NCBI RefSeq assembly: GCF_027409185.1
Contig: NC_084463.1
Location: 117,342,133-117,406,132, forward strand
Origin: Cynocephalus volans
Lineage: Eukaryota; Chordata; Mammalia; Dermoptera; Cynocephalidae
DNA: 64,000 nucleotides
Reading direction: 5' to 3'
The translations under genes were made by a program, and so were the position numbers. Below, one piece after another: positions 51,901 to 64,000 of the stretch. A model generated the notes under the pieces. The model worked only from the letters and a program-made list of their open reading frames with translations, was not told where the DNA came from and did no database searches. The number at the start of each line of letters is the position of its first letter. Within the stretch, counting starts at the first letter, position 1.

Positions 51901-52784
51901 AATACTGCTTTTGCAGTATCCCACAGGTTTTGGTATGATGTATCATTGTTTTCATTAGTTTCAATAAACTTTTTGATTTCCTGCTTGATTTCTTCTTGGA
52001 CCCATATGTCATTAAGTAGAATGCTGTTTAATTTCCATGTGTTTGCATAGTTTCCAGAGTTTTGTTTGTTATTAATTTCTAGTTTTAATCCATTGTGGTC
52101 TGAGAAGATACATGGGATAATTCCAATTTTTTTGAATTTATTGAGACTTGATTTGTGACCTAATATGTGATCTATCCTGGAGAATGATCCATGTGCTGAT
52201 GAGAAGAATGAATATTCTGAGGTTGTTGGGTGGAATGTTCTGTAGATATCTGCCAATTCCAATTGGTCTAGAGTCTTGTTTAGATCTTGTGTTTCTCTAC
52301 TGATTCTTTGCCTAGATGATCTGTCTAATATTGACAGTGGAGTGTTCAGGTCCCCTGCTATTATGGTATTAGTGTCTATTTCCTTCTTTAGGTCTAATAG
52401 AGTTTGTTTTATAAATCTGGCTGCTCCAACATTGGGTGCGTACATATTTATGATTGTTATGTCTTCTTGATGGATCAGTCCTTTTATCATTAAGTAGTGT
52501 CCCTCATTGTCTCTTTTTATGGTTTTTAGGTTAAAGTCTATTTTGTCAGATATAAGAATAGCCACTCCTGCTCGTTTTTCTTTTCTGTTTGCATGGTAAA
52601 TCTTTTTCCATCCTTTCACTCTTAGTCTGTGTGAATCTTTATGGGTGAGGTGGGTCTCTTGTAGGCAGCATATAGTTGGGTCCTGCTTTTTGATCCAGTC
52701 AGCCAGTCTGTGTCTTTTAATTGGGGAATTTAAGCCTTTAACATTAAGAGTTGTTATTGAAAGGTGTTGATTTATTCCTAGCAT
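48957..52784 (-). CDS. L1 ORF2 protein, endonuclease and reverse transcriptase
   Basis: This 1275-codon ORF has the same length as a typical mammalian L1 ORF2. The N-terminal APE-like endonuclease shows [24 protein letters not shown] and [10 protein letters not shown], the expected metal and catalytic positions. The reverse transcriptase core shows [13 protein letters not shown] and [11 protein letters not shown] (FADD catalytic pair). The C-terminus has the Cys/His knuckle [18 protein letters not shown]. Nothing is missing or broken by inspection. It performs target-primed reverse transcription. Confidence 0.96.
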   Translation of the reverse strand: MLGINQHLSITTLNVKGLNSPIKRHRLADWIKKQDPTICCLQETHLTHKDSHRLRVKGWKKIYHANRKEKRAGVAILISDKIDFNLKTIKRDNEGHYLMIKGLIHQEDITIINMYAPNVGAARFIKQTLLDLKKEIDTNTIIAGDLNTPLSILDRSSRQRISRETQDLNKTLDQLELADIYRTFHPTTSEYSFFSSAHGSFSRIDHILGHKSSLNKFKKIGIIPCIFSDHNGLKLEINNKQNSGNYANTWKLNSILLNDIWVQEEIKQEIKKFIETNENNDTSYQNLWDTAKAVLRGKFIALNAHFRRMERWQVNNLTLHLKELEKQEQSNPKVSRWNEIIKIRAELNEIENQKTIQKINESKSWFFEKINKIDKPLAWLTKKRREKTQITKIRNEKGDITTDSSEIQGIIRDYYKQLYANKFENLEEMDKFLDTHKLPKLNREDVENLNRPITIKEIEAVIRRLPTKKSPGPDGFTAEFYQTFKEELTPILYKLFQKIETDANLPNSFYEANIILIPKPGKDITKKENYRPISLMNIDAKILTKILANRIQQHIRKIIHHDQVGFIPGMQGWFNIRKSINVIHHINKLKHQDHMIISIDAEKAFDKVQHSFMTKTLYKLGIEGKYLNIIKAIYDKPTANIILNGEKLKAFPLRTGTRQGCPLSPLLFNIVLEVLARAIREEKEIKGIQIGQDEVKLSLFADDMILYIEQPKTSTKKLLEWINDFSTVAGYKINTQKSVAFLFSNSEHAEGEIKKACPFTIATKKIKYLGIELTKEVKNLYNENYKPLLREIREDTRRWKDIPCSWIGRINIVKMSILPKVIYKFNAIPIKIPKTFFSEMEKTIQTFIWNNKRPRIAKAMLSKKNKAGGITLPDFKLYYKAIITKTVWYWHKNRHTDQWNRIENPEINPHTYCHLIFDKGTKPIHWGRDCLFSKWCWDNWISICRRMKLDPYLSPYTKINSKWIKDLNIHPETIKLLKENIGETLQEIGLGTDFMNTTPKARATKGKINKWDYIKLKSFCTAKETIKRVKRQPTEWEKIFAKYTSDKGLISRIYKELKQLYKKKTSNPMKKWAKELSRHFSKEDIQMANRHMKKCSTSLSIREMQIKTTLRYHLTPVRMAKIQKTLNDKCWRGCGEKGTLIHCWWDCKMVQPLWKMVWRFLKQLQIDLPYDPAIPLLGIYPEEWKSSSRRYTCSPMFIAALFTIAKSWNQPKCPSSDEWIRKMWYIYTMEYYSAIKTNEILPFATTWMDLERIILSETSQAQKEKYHMFSLIGGS

Positions 52785-52971
52785 TTTATTGGTTGTTTGG
52801 TTGTCTTAGGTGTCTTTTGTTCCTTGCTTTCTGATTTACTGTTTGGTTTCTTTGTTTGTTGGTTCCTTAGGTTGTAGATAGTGTTTTTGTTAGCTTGTTT
52901 TCTCTTCATGAATGCCACTTTTATTGTACTAGCGGGTTTAGATTTTTCTTAGGTTTTTATGGCAGTGGTAG

Positions 52972-53970
52972 TTATTTTTCGGGAACCAAACCCAGTACTC
53001 CCTTGAGGATTTCTTGTAAGGGTGGTCTTGTGGTAGTGAACTCCCGCAGTTTTTGTTTGTCTGAGAAATATACTATTTGCCCCTCATTTCGGAAGGATAG
53101 CCTTGCAGGGTAGAGTATTCTTGGCTGGCAATCTTTGTCTTTTAGTATTTTGAAAATATCATCCCATTCCTTTCTAGCTTTTAGGGTTTGTGATGAGAAG
53201 TCTGATGTTAACCTGATTGGGGCTCCCTTATAGGTGATCTGACGCTTCTCTCTTGCAGCTTTTAAGATTCTCTCTTTGTCTCTGAGTTTTGCCAATTTGA
53301 CTATGACATGTCTTGGAGAAGGCCTTTTTGGGTTGAATACGTTTGGAGATCGTTGAGCTTCCTGGATCTGAAGATTTGTGATTTTTCCTATACCTGGGAA
53401 GTTTTCTGCCACTATTTTGTTGAATATGTTTTCAATGGAATCTCCATTTTCCTCCCCTTCTGGAATACCCATGACTCGGATATTTGAGCGCTTGAGGTTG
53501 TCTGATATCTCTCTCAGATTTTCTTCCATGTCCTTGATTCTTTTTTCTTTCTTTTTGTCTGCTTGTGTTATTTCAAACAGCCCATCTTCAAGTTCAGAGG
53601 TTCTCTCTTCAACTTCGACAAGCCTGCTGGTTAAACTCTCCGTTGTGTTTTTTATTTCGCTGAATAATTTCTTCAGTTCAGCAAGTTCTGCTACATTTTT
53701 TTTCAGGACATTGATTTCCTTGTATATTTCCTCTTTCAGATCCTGTATACTTTTCCTCATTTCATCATGATGTCTAGCTGAGTTTTCTTGTATCTCATTC
53801 AGTTTCCTTAGAATTATCACTCGAAATTCCTTGTCAGTTATTTCAAGGGCTTCTTGTTCTATAGGATCTAGAGTATGAGATTTATTAACTTTTGGTGGTG
53901 TACTTTCTTGATTTTTTGTATTTCTGGTGTCTTTTTTTTGGTGTTTATTCATTGTGGCAGGGGGTTTCAC
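52972..53970 (-). CDS. L1 ORF1 protein, RNA-binding chaperone
   Basis: This is a 332-codon ORF. The N-terminal part is polar (MKPPATMNKHQKKDTRNTKN), followed by a long coiled coil (about residues 50-155) with leucine heptads. A central RRM-like domain (about 155-250, including RSNIRVMGIPEGEENGDSIE) follows, then the basic C-terminal domain (HVIVKLAKLRDKERILKAAR). This matches the trimeric L1 ORF1p layout and usual length (about 338 aa in human). No internal stop is seen. It coats L1 RNA in the cytoplasmic RNP. Confidence 0.95.
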   Translation of the reverse strand: MKPPATMNKHQKKDTRNTKNQESTPPKVNKSHTLDPIEQEALEITDKEFRVIILRKLNEIQENSARHHDEMRKSIQDLKEEIYKEINVLKKNVAELAELKKLFSEIKNTTESLTSRLVEVEERTSELEDGLFEITQADKKKEKRIKDMEENLREISDNLKRSNIRVMGIPEGEENGDSIENIFNKIVAENFPGIGKITNLQIQEAQRSPNVFNPKRPSPRHVIVKLAKLRDKERILKAAREKRQITYKGAPIRLTSDFSSQTLKARKEWDDIFKILKDKDCQPRILYPARLSFRNEGQIVYFSDKQKLREFTTTRPPLQEILKGVLGLVPEK

Positions 53971-55274
53971 AGTCCACCGGTTTGAGACTAATGACTAACT
54001 AGGATGTTGCTGTGGTTGCTAATTTGGTATGGCTCCCGCCGTGACTGTTCAGTTGGCCTCTAGTGTCTTGTGTGTGTGGTTGCCTCGGGTCTTGGGCTTC
54101 TCCCGGGATCCACCTTTCTGGTCAGCTTGTACTCTGCTGGGCTGGTGGATCACGTACCACAGGGTGTGTGATCTCTGTTGAGCTTTCACTTTCTGTACAG
54201 GACTTCTCCCCGTTCCGTGTGCTCTGGCCCAGGCTGTTAGATCGTGCAGTGGCGACCCCACCGGGTGTGTGGTTTCTGTCGAGTCTCCCCCCTCTGTGCA
54301 CACTGTGCTGGGCTGGGGCGTGTCTTCTGCACCCCTCGTCTATCAGCTGGGCCTTCAAGACCCTGCTCAGCACCGCCTCGCCCAGGAAGTCTATCAGGTT
54401 TCTGCTAGGCACAGACAACCGGTCTCTCTGGGTGCCTTTGTAGCACTGTGTAGATCTTTCTCGGGTCTTGTTCACCTTTGTATCCCCCCGGTATAAACCG
54501 AGTCTAGTGCCTGCCTGCAGCCTGCTCTCCGGCAGGTTCAAGCGGACCTGGGAACTCTCCTACCACACTATTCCCAACCAGAAATTCGTTAGGCTTTTTT
54601 CCAAACTGGTGGTCGCAGAGATGTTATCTGCCTCCCAGTAACAGGAAGTTTACCGGGCCGGAGTCCAGGGTGTGGTGGAGTGACAGTCGGCCCGCCCGTA
54701 CTTTCTAGCCCTCCCAACACTGGTCGGGACGCCCCACACCCCCAGCCCCGCCAGAGAACCGCGGAGGGAGTGGGAGAGGAGGCCGGCCCGCAGGGTCCGG
54801 AAAGCCCCGCGCCAGGCCAAGCAAATGGGCTCAGTGATGGCCGAGCAGGGCGGAGCTGCCCGCACCTGGGAAAATGGAGGCAGCACCGGGGCAGTGAGTG
54901 GCCTGGTGGTGCAGGCGGGAGCCGCGTGGGCCAGGGATCACTCACAGTGCTGTGCCAGGTCGGGCGCTCGCTCTGTCTCTGGTTTGTTGCCTTCCGTGTT
55001 CTCGGCGCTGCCGCCTCGGGCTGTTCAGTCGCGGCGCCGCTCGGGCGCTCCCAGGAATCTTCTTTAATGCCGGCCTGAAACCTCGAATCCTGAATAGGGC
55101 AGCTGGCCGCCTTCAGTGCGGCCCCAGCCTCCGGGATCCTGGCTGCATCCACAGCAGCCCTGGCGCCGTGTTCCCTGTTTCAAGACTCGCTTTTGCAGCT
55201 AAGAATCAGTTCTTTTCCTGCTCCACACTTCAAAGCTGTTGCCTGTAAATGAGGCAGCCTCTCCTGCCGGGGGC
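53971..55274 (-). promoter_or_regulatory. L1 5' UTR / internal promoter region
   Basis: This 1.3-kb segment lies upstream of ORF1 and is strikingly GC- and CpG-rich from about 54,600 to 55,200, unlike the surrounding intron. In L1 elements this region carries the internal RNA polymerase II promoter. No individual factor site is claimed. Confidence 0.7.
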
Positions 55275-55291
55275 CTCATCTAACTTTTTCT
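55275..55291. repeat. L1 target-site duplication, right copy
   Basis: ctcatctaactttttct abuts the L1 5' end. The 17/17 identity to the left copy supports a recent insertion by target-primed reverse transcription. Confidence 0.93.
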
Positions 55292-55319
55292 AAACGTGAG
55301 TCACTCCCCTTCTTGAAAC

Positions 55320-55835
55320 CCTTTGTCCAAAGACAAAACCCATTCTCCTTGGCAGGCACAGAGCCCTCCATGGCCTATCTCCATGGAACTTCTCCAGCCT
55401 TATGGCTATGTATGGTCTCTGTGTACCCCAGGTCCTACTCCCCCTGATTACTTACCATTCCCCATTCACACCCTGGGCTTTCATGCCTCTGCACCTTTGC
55501 TGATGCTGATCCCTCAGCCTGGAGTGCTCTTCCCTGATAGTCCACCTGCCAAAATCCTTCAAAGCCCAGCTCAAGCCTTCCTGTCCTCCCCCAGCCCCCA
55601 CAGTTAGAAGTGAAAACTCCTTTCTTCACATTCCTACCTCTACTTAGCAGTTATTCTACTGTAATTTCTATCAGCATTCTTTGTGTTTGTAGTACTGTGT
55701 GTCTGTCCATCTCTCCCTACCAGCCCACGAGTGACTCAAGGAAAAGAAGTGGGTCTCATTCATTCCCAGATTCTGCATGGTGCCCAGCAAGTGGCAGGAG
55801 CCTGTAAATGTGTGCCAAATGAATCAAAAAGCAAG
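55320..55835 (+). repeat. L2 relic flanking the L1
   Basis: Contains ctccatggcctatctccatg, ttcatgcctctgcacctttg and ccagcaagtggcaggagcct, an L2 3' end. It suggests the young L1 landed in or next to an old L2 in intron 2. Confidence 0.65.
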
Positions 55836-56198
55836 TGTGTGATCAGAGATATCTGACACAGGGGCTGGGACCAGTTGGCATTTCTTGTTCTGTCCCAACA
55901 ATCACGCTCTATTGAGCCTATCTGGCTACTTGACAGTCTCTCCCATCAGTTGTGAGAAACCTGAGAGCAGAGACCAGTCTATCTTGCTCACAAGTGTAGC
56001 CCCAGCCCCTAGCACAGAGCCAAGCACTAAGTATTTGTGTAAATATTTGCTGAAACGAGCGAATGTCATGTCCATTTGACTCCCAAGAGCACTGAGAATC
56101 TGCCTCCTGAGCTCCTCTGTCTCAGAACAACTATTCTCGGGCTTCCTGAAGACAGAGGTACCCAGGGTGGTCCATGGAAGCTGGACCCAGCACACTTA

Positions 56199-57769
<1,571 letters not shown>

Positions 57770-57770
<1 letters not shown>

Positions 57771-58570
57771 TTATAAATTAGATCATGTAACCTGCTTGCT
57801 TAATAGTTTCTCATTGCACTTAAAACCAAATCCAGACTCCTCACCTTATTAAAGCTCAACCAGCTCTCCTACCACTCTTCCTGGCTACACGGGCCTCCTT
57901 TTGGTTCCTCCCACAGGCCACACTCTCTTCAGCCTCAGGGCCTTGGGGTAACGCTGTTCCCTCTGCCTGGATTGTTTCCCCCCTTCCCTGCATGGCTGGC
58001 CTCCTTCCCCAGAGAGGTGTTCCGTGCCCATTCACAGAGAGAGAACCCACTCCCACCCCTCAGAGATGTTTCAATTCTGTCATCACATCAATTACAATTT
58101 GTAATTTAAGGTTTGCTTTTTTCGTGAATTGTTTTGTCTGTCTACTTCACTAGATGGAAAACCCCACAAGGCGAAGGATGAGGTTTGTTTTTTTTTAAAT
58201 TCCTTGTGCTTAACACATAGTAAGTGCTCAATAAATAAATATTGAGTGAATTTGTCCCCCTGCCTCCTGGTATGCCTATACAATTCAGGTAGGAGGAAGG
58301 GAATCATGGGACAGAAGGGGAAGGGAAATATTTGCAGAGTCCCCGTGAGCTCCCATGCAGTGGCACCAGGAGCTTTTTATGGGCTTTAGTCCATGTTTTA
58401 TCACACCAGCCCAATGAGGTTGATATTTTCACACCATTTTGCAGATAAGAAAACTGAGAATCAGAGAGGTTAAGTGAACTCACCCAAGGCCCCACAGCTA
58501 AAAAGCAGAGCTAAGATCTGAACCAAGGTTTGACTACAAAGCCTGTGCTCTTTCTGCTGCACCATGTCCA
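57770..58570 (+). repeat. L2 then MIR relic in intron 1
   Basis: 57,770-58,260 is L2 (ctcaccttattaaagctcaa, agtaagtgctcaataaataa). 58,360-58,570 is MIR-like (aaactgagaatcagagaggt). 58,571-59,810 holds nothing supported. Confidence 0.68.
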
Positions 58571-59827
58571 TTTAGTATGACTGAGGCCTTCCAAGGGAAA
58601 ATAACTCCTAAAGTTCCTTTAGGCCAAAGTTTCAAACCCTTTGCTTTCAAGAAATTCTTCCTTATCTTTAATCCCCATCTTGCTTTTGGCTTGGTTCACA
58701 ATGAGTGAGAAAACAGAATATTGTTTGAATGACTCGTTAGGGAGCATAAAAGTCCCATCTGATTTAATTGGAAAGAGGATCCCTGACCTCTCTCCAGCCT
58801 CAGGGCCTTGGAGTATGCCATTCAATCTGCCTCTGTCTCTTTGCCCTAGAATTAGGCTCTAGCCTTTGGTGATGACACAAGAAAAAGGAAAGAGCCTCAT
58901 TGCCTGAGGCTTTAGGACTGAAGTTCTCTGCCACCCCTCTTGGCAGAAATGCATTCAGCTGCATCATTAAGTTTCAATTGTGACAGGCTGTCCTCAGTAG
59001 ACATTGTTTATTACGCACTAAGTAGAAGTAGAAGACTCAGGGAATTTCCAGCTTTGGGGTCTAGGATTATGTTTTTCTGCCTTCCCTGGGCCAAGCACAT
59101 ATTACTTGAGATGGTCTTTGTAGATAAGAGCCTGCTACCTACTTGGGGTCCCTGGATCCTGGCCCTTGTGGGCAGCCCTCCAGAGGCCCCCATCCAGAAA
59201 TCGCACCCTAGCAGTTTCCTTCTGAGACAGCTCACAGAGTTCAGCTCTTCAGCCTCATGTCCACACACTCTCACCAGTTAGGTCATTCAAACCCTAGCTT
59301 CGGTCTTCCCTTGCCTGCCTGCTTCTCCAAGGTCATCTCCACCACATCCCAAGTGGGACTCAGGCTACAGCTGAACAGACCCTTCTCCCGACACACAGAA
59401 ACCCCCATCCTCACTCAGAAAGTCCCATCTACCTCTGTATCCAACTCATCCATTAAAAAATTTCTCTATATAACGTAACAGCAGCGAAAATAGATCTGGT
59501 TTATGTGAATGCTCTTTAAATATGAATCTAAGTGAAAAATAATTTTTAAAAAAAGTTGAAAAATGGTTTCTGCACAGGAGATCCTACACATGGAGGGATC
59601 ATTCCCCAGCTGGAAATGTCTCTGCAGAGAATCAGAGGTAACAGCACTGCTTTAGTCTCTGACCACACCCAAGTAAAAACACATACTCACGCCTCACTTT
59701 TCGGGCTTTAACAGGCACCAAGAAAGAAAACTGAGAAGGTTGGAAGTTACTCTGGAGGCCCTAATGTGCAGTAACATCACCACCATAACTCAAATTTCAC
59801 TTTTTATATATTTAAAAAGTTATATAG

Positions 59828-60001
59828 GGGCCGACCCCGTGGCTCACTTGGGAGAGTGCGGCGCTGGGAGCACAGCGACGCTCCCGCCGCGGGTTCGGAT
59901 CCTATATAGGGATGGCCAGTGTGCTCACTGGCTGAGTGCGGTGCGGGCGACACCAAGCCAAGGGTTGCAATCCCCTTACCGGTCACAAAAATGACAAAAA
60001 A
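59828..60001 (+). mobile_element. dimeric tRNA-derived SINE (CYN-like)
   Basis: Two tRNA-like units in tandem: the first starts ggccgaccccgtggctcact, the second gatggccagtgtgctcactg. An A-rich tail follows. The perfect 14-bp duplication aaaaagttatatag at 59814-59827 and 60002-60015 shows a recent insertion. It lies in USH1C intron 1. The dimer form resembles colugo CYN-II. Confidence 0.88.
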
Positions 60002-61299
60002 AAAAAGTTATATAGTACCCTCTCCTGGAATTCCACCTAGCACCAGTCCAAGGGGCAGCTTCGGGGAGCCTCTGACAAGCCTCTGGGATCCCCTCTCCAG
60101 GGCACTTTGTGCCGTTCTCCCAGCAACTTGTGCTCAGGGCATGTAAAGCACCCTGTGCCTGGTGGGTCTCCCACACTCATTTCTTCCCTGCCCTCCACCC
60201 ATGCGCTTTGTTTCCCTGCTCCCAGCACCTTGCTGTGCACATGGGCATGCAGTGCTCAGGGCTGTCTGTTGAATGAGGAATGAACTCTGCTTTCTCTAGT
60301 CTAGAGCCTTCCTTCTACCCTGTTGGCCCAGTGCTGGGTCAAGTCCCATGGCTCCTCAGCACCCATCTGCCACAGCCTCCTGGATCTGTCTCCTCTTAGT
60401 TCATGTCCAGCTTGTGACAGAAGACCAGTCTGCAGACCTGCGCAAGATGGACTCCCCTCCCTCCTGCCATGTGAGCTCGCCTTCATCTAAGGTGAGGTCC
60501 AAGACTCTTCTAGAGTCTTTCCCAATCACGCCAGCACAGAGCCTCCTCACCTGCCTCCCAGACGCTGCTTACTGATTGTCTGCCGTGACTGAGGAAATTT
60601 ACAGATGAGAAACTAGAGGCTAAGAGAAGTGGCAGAGGTGAGACTTTAACCTAAGCCTGCTGGCTCTAAGACCTCTGCTTTTTTTCAAACCACCACATGG
60701 TATCCATTTACCATATATCACTTTTTTGTATGCATTGTCCAATATACATTTATCGAGTAACTACTGTGTGTAAGACACCAATTTTCTTTCTCCAGCTAGG
60801 TTTAGAAAGCATTTCCTTTTCTTGGATTCCTCTTGATGCTAGCTAGGCACAGAAACCCCAAGGAGTTTCTACAAGTAAGTGTTGGGGGGGTCTCTTTATC
60901 ACACTAACCTCCCATCCTCACCCAGCATTAGCATTCTCTGGCTGATGCTCAAGTGGCATTGTGCTATCAGTCTGTATGAAGGAATCACCTCCACCCTCAC
61001 AGTGTTCAGGCCCTTGCCTGGGGCTTTGGAGGCAAAATCTGGGCCGCCTCCTCTCCCTGTATTCCCCCGTATAGAGTAGCCCTTCAGGACAGCTGCACAG
61101 GGAAACCACACAACACTTAACTCTTGCAAATTCAACTTTCTGTGTGCACCCAGCCAAACAGGGAGACAGAGAGCAAGAACAAATTGAATAATGCATGTTG
61201 TTCCACTCGATGAACCCTCCTTAGGCTGTTGTGGGGATTCAACGAGTGAGTACGTGTAAAGCACTTACAACAGTGCCCGAGACATTTCAAAGGCTCCCA

Positions 61300-61850
61300 A
61301 ATGTGTGCTGGATCTTTTCTTTTGTGTCTCCAGCCTTCTCTGCCCTCTCCCAGGAGACTCTGCCTGGTCTCCCATGCCCTCTGGCTTCCTGCTGTGTCCA
61401 GCCATGGGCAGGCACAAGCAGGAGAGGAGAGGGCGCTAGGAGAAAGGAATTGTTCTTAGTCCCTGGCTCACTGATTGCTGGACCACGATTAGGCAAGTCC
61501 CTCCACCTCAGGTTGCAGCTCCTGTCTGGGCCTCGCTCTGCAGCCCTGGTTCTCTCCAGTCTGGTGACCCTCCCTCCCCCAGTCCCTCATGGGTGCTGGC
61601 TTCCTGCTGCCAGCCCCAGGGTGTGTGACCACGCCTCGTCCTTCAGGTATCCCTGCCCTTTTCTACACTGTCCCTTCATAAAGCTCTCTTTGGTTTCCCC
61701 TTTGGATGAACCATCTGCTCCCTGCTGCGACCCTGGCTGGTATGAAACATTAGCCATTAGTGTGGTGGTACCAGCAGTATTTCCTCTCTGGGGACTCTTC
61801 CTCTACCTGTAAGATTCACCTCAAATGTCCCCTCTTCTTGTTTAAGCCTT
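61300..61850 (+). repeat. decayed L2 relic
   Basis: Contains tctcccatgccctctggctt and gaccacgcctcgtccttcag. Weak but consistent L2-like composition. 60,016-61,299 shows only a MIR-like patch near 60,590-60,680. Confidence 0.45.
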
Positions 61851-61961
61851 TCATCAGCCTCCCCCACAAAGTCTGTAACATCATTCTCTGTGCGTGCAAC
61901 AGCACTGTGTCCCCACCTCCGCCATGAGACTCTCCGAGTTGTGTTGACCTTCTCTCTCTCT

Positions 61962-62105
61962 CTTTTTTTTTTTTTTGGTCTTTTTCATGACCGGCACTCA
62001 GCCAGTGAGTGCACCGGCCATACCTATATAGGATCCGAACCCGCAGGGGGAGCGTTGCCGTGCTCCCAGCGCCGCACTCTCCCAAGTGCGCCATGGGCTC
62101 GGCCC
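61962..62105 (-). mobile_element. tRNA-derived SINE (CYN-like), reverse orientation
   Basis: The T-run at 61962-61976 is the tail. The head ends ccatgggctcggcccgac near 62105. It shares the gggttcggatcctatatagg block with the copy at 59828. The flanks gaccttctctctctct and gactttctctctttat suggest a target duplication in a pyrimidine tract. Confidence 0.83.
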
Positions 62106-62204
62106 GACTTTCTCTCTTTATCTGCCTGTCTCCTACGGACCTGTGTGTGGCCCAGACATAGGTCTGGGGTATGAGTGTGGAGGAGCCAACAAGTCCCTTC
62201 CCCA

Positions 62205-62400
62205 ACCGGGTCTGCACACCTGTGCCTCAGTTTCCTCATCTGTAAAATGGGGATAAAAGTCTCTTTTTTATAGAATTTAATCCTTCTATGAGAGATTAAT
62301 AATTGTTTTTATTATTAATTCAATGAGTTAATAATTATGAAGAGTTTACAACAGTGCCTGGCAAGTAAGTCCTATGTGTTTGTTAAATAAAAATAAGTAA
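62205..62400 (+). repeat. MIR relic
   Basis: Contains gtgcctcagtttcctcatct and caacagtgcctggcaagtaa. In intron 1. Confidence 0.7.
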
Positions 62401-62574
62401 GAATAAAGGGATGCAAATTCTATATCCTCAGCAGCTGGCAGGGAGTGGCCCTCCATGAATACTGGTGGGATGAATGGATCCAGCCACACTTCTTTCCAGG
62501 CCCTCATAGTGTGCACCCCAGATATACTGGGTTTATTTGCCTCTTGCTTTATTATTCTCTATCTTTTCTTTCTT

Positions 62575-62740
62575 TGATATTAAAACCACTTTATTTAGGT
62601 ATGATCGATATGTAAAAAGCTGTGCATATTTAATTCATACAACTCGATGAGTTTGGGGGTAAGTATACACCTGTAAAACCATCACCACCATCAAGGCCAT
62701 AGACATACCCTTCATCTTTTCAAGAGTCTCTTCTCTTGCC
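62575..62740 (+). mobile_element. old L1 3' fragment
   Basis: Contains ctttatttaggtatgatcga and caccatcaccaccatcaagg blocks typical of L1M 3' UTRs. Short and diverged. Confidence 0.6.
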
Positions 62741-63119
62741 AGCTAGTTTGTAGCATTTGACCCAGTGCTTGGCACGGTGGTCATGTCTTCCTCCTGGTTC
62801 TCCTGCCTCATTTGCTGCTCCTTCTCCTCCGAAAGGTGGAGTGCCCCAGGCTGTCCTGGGTCTTTGTCTCTCTAAGTGACCTTATCGGTCTCAGGACCGA
62901 CCTATACTCCAAGGACACACTGTTGCTTATCTCCAGCCCTGACCCCACCGGCCTTCTTAGTCTCTTCTCTACTTGAAGGTCTACATCTGCTCTTTCTCCC
63001 CAAAGATGGACTCACCTTTGATGTCTCTCTCCATATCCACAGCCTGCCCATCAGCAAAGCCTGTCAGTTCTACCCTTAACATGCATCCTCTGTCTGACCT
63101 GTTCTCACCTTATTCCAAG

Positions 63120-63790
63120 CTTCCGCCTATGGCCTGAGCTACTGCAGGAGCTTCCTGACTTGGGTTCCCCTTCTATTCTTGGCCCTTTCTGTCTGTTCTG
63201 TTCTCTGCAGGGCAATCCCTTTTACAGCGAATGTAAATTGGCCCTCCCATGCTGGCTTCTCATCACACTTCGAACAAAAGTCAAAGTCCTAACCACTGCC
63301 TACCAGGCCCCAACCCCTCTGACCCATTTATCACCGCTCTCTACTCCATAATTCCTCTCAGACACACTGTCCTACCTGCCGCTCCTAAGCACAACAAGCA
63401 TATGCCTGCCCCAGGGCCTTTGCACTTGCTGGTCCCTCTTCCTGGAATGCTCTTCCACATGTATCCCCACGGTGCCTCCTCTCACTTCTTCCAGGTCTCT
63501 GCTCAAATATCACCTCTTCAGAGAGGCCTTCATCACTATGCTATATAAAGTACCATCTCGATACTCTCTTTCCCTTCACCTGTGTTAATTTTTTTCATAG
63601 CATTTGCCACTACTTGGCAGTATATGATACTTTTATTGGTTTACTTGTTAACTGACTGTCTTCCCCACTAGCATGTACTCTCTAACAGGGCAGGGGCTTT
63701 GTTTTGTTTTTCCATGCTTACAGTACTGCCTGGCACGTATTAGGAGCTCAGTCAATATCTATTGTATGTGTGAGTAAATGAATGAGTAAA
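63120..63790 (+). repeat. L2 3' relic
   Basis: Contains ccagggcctttgcacttgct, ctcttcagagaggccttcat and ggagctcagtcaatatctat, ending with tgaatgagtaaatgaatg. A long L2 3' end near the right edge. Confidence 0.8.
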
Positions 63791-64000
63791 TGAATGGTTA
63801 GTAAATTCCTTGAAGGCAGGGACTCTTTCTGGCCTTACTCATGCTGCCCCACCCCCAGATGCCTAGTCTTGGGCAGGGTACAGTAGAGATGTCCATAAAT
63901 GCATGATTGGTGAAAAGGTTGTAAATACTTTTTGAGCAAATGAGTAACCAAGTTCCTGCAATGCGCACGTGCTGTGAACAGAGGAGCAGTATTTCTTTGA

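Larger units (their letters stand above)
48724..55274 (-). mobile_element. full-length LINE-1 in USH1C intron 2
   Basis: This is a 6.55-kb L1 in the same orientation as USH1C. Read on the minus strand, it has a GC- and CpG-rich 5' UTR (about 53,971-55,274), ORF1, a 187-nt spacer, ORF2, a 3' UTR with polypurine G-runs and a poly(A) tail (T-run at 48,724-48,740). The 17-bp flanking duplications ctcatctaactttttct at 48,708-48,724 and 55,275-55,291 match perfectly. Both ORFs lack stops. Features of this kind mark a young, possibly competent element; whether it is active is not known. Confidence 0.95.

Noticed and set aside
59690-59720. Possible USH1C exon 1 (minus strand gaaaagtgaggcgtgagt)
   Set aside because: The donor-like end is attractive, but the upstream bases do not encode the expected MDRKVAREFRHK and there is no start codon in frame.

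Overview
This window is mammalian nuclear DNA. It has small phase-matched exons, long introns, MIR and L2 relics, MaLR-type LTRs, a processed pseudogene and a full-length L1. The SINEs that look lineage-specific (1336, 33725, 59828, 61962) derive from tRNA-Ile, as a monomer and as 'ggccg..cccgtggctcac' two-unit forms. To my knowledge that is the CYN family of colugos (Dermoptera), so a colugo such as Galeopterus is my best guess. This rests on recognising the family, not on a search.

The only protein-coding gene I can support is USH1C (harmonin) on the minus strand. It fills about 13,355 to the right edge. Exons 2-21 can be placed at base level with canonical AG/GT borders, as can the alternative exons A-F and G. 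Exon 1 (about 12 codons) and the promoter were not found and should lie beyond 64,000. The inferred short (a-type) protein is about 554 aa: N-domain, PDZ1, PDZ2, coiled coil, PDZ3, ending L-T-F-F. The inferred long (b-type) protein is about 899 aa. It adds a second coiled coil and a proline/serine/threonine-rich segment and has a different C-terminus. Human lengths are 552 and 899 aa.

Layout, left to right. 1-13,350 is intergenic sequence 3' of USH1C, with MIR, L2, L1M and LTR relics. It includes a full-length EEF1A1 retropseudogene (about 8,945-11,105, minus strand) that sits inside an older MIR and is itself split by a MaLR LTR. 13,355-24,950 holds the 3' exons (21, G, 20-16, F, E). 24,950-34,850 holds the large b-specific exons D, C, B and A, plus a degenerate minisatellite at about 30,024-30,535. 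35,960-48,241 holds exons 15 to 3. 48,242-56,199 is intron 2, which carries a 6.55-kb L1 in the same orientation as the gene, with both ORFs open and a 17-bp target-site duplication. 56,200-56,267 is exon 2. 56,268-64,000 is intron 1 sequence with repeats only.

Points worth a second look. First, codon 72 is GTA, the same base change that in human USH1C (c.216G>A, Acadian Usher allele) creates a cryptic splice donor; the identical CAG|GTA context is native here. Second, the terminal exon is read in two frames, selected by exon G. Third, the phases of exons 15 and A make them mutually exclusive. Fourth, there is the apparently intact sense L1 in intron 2.
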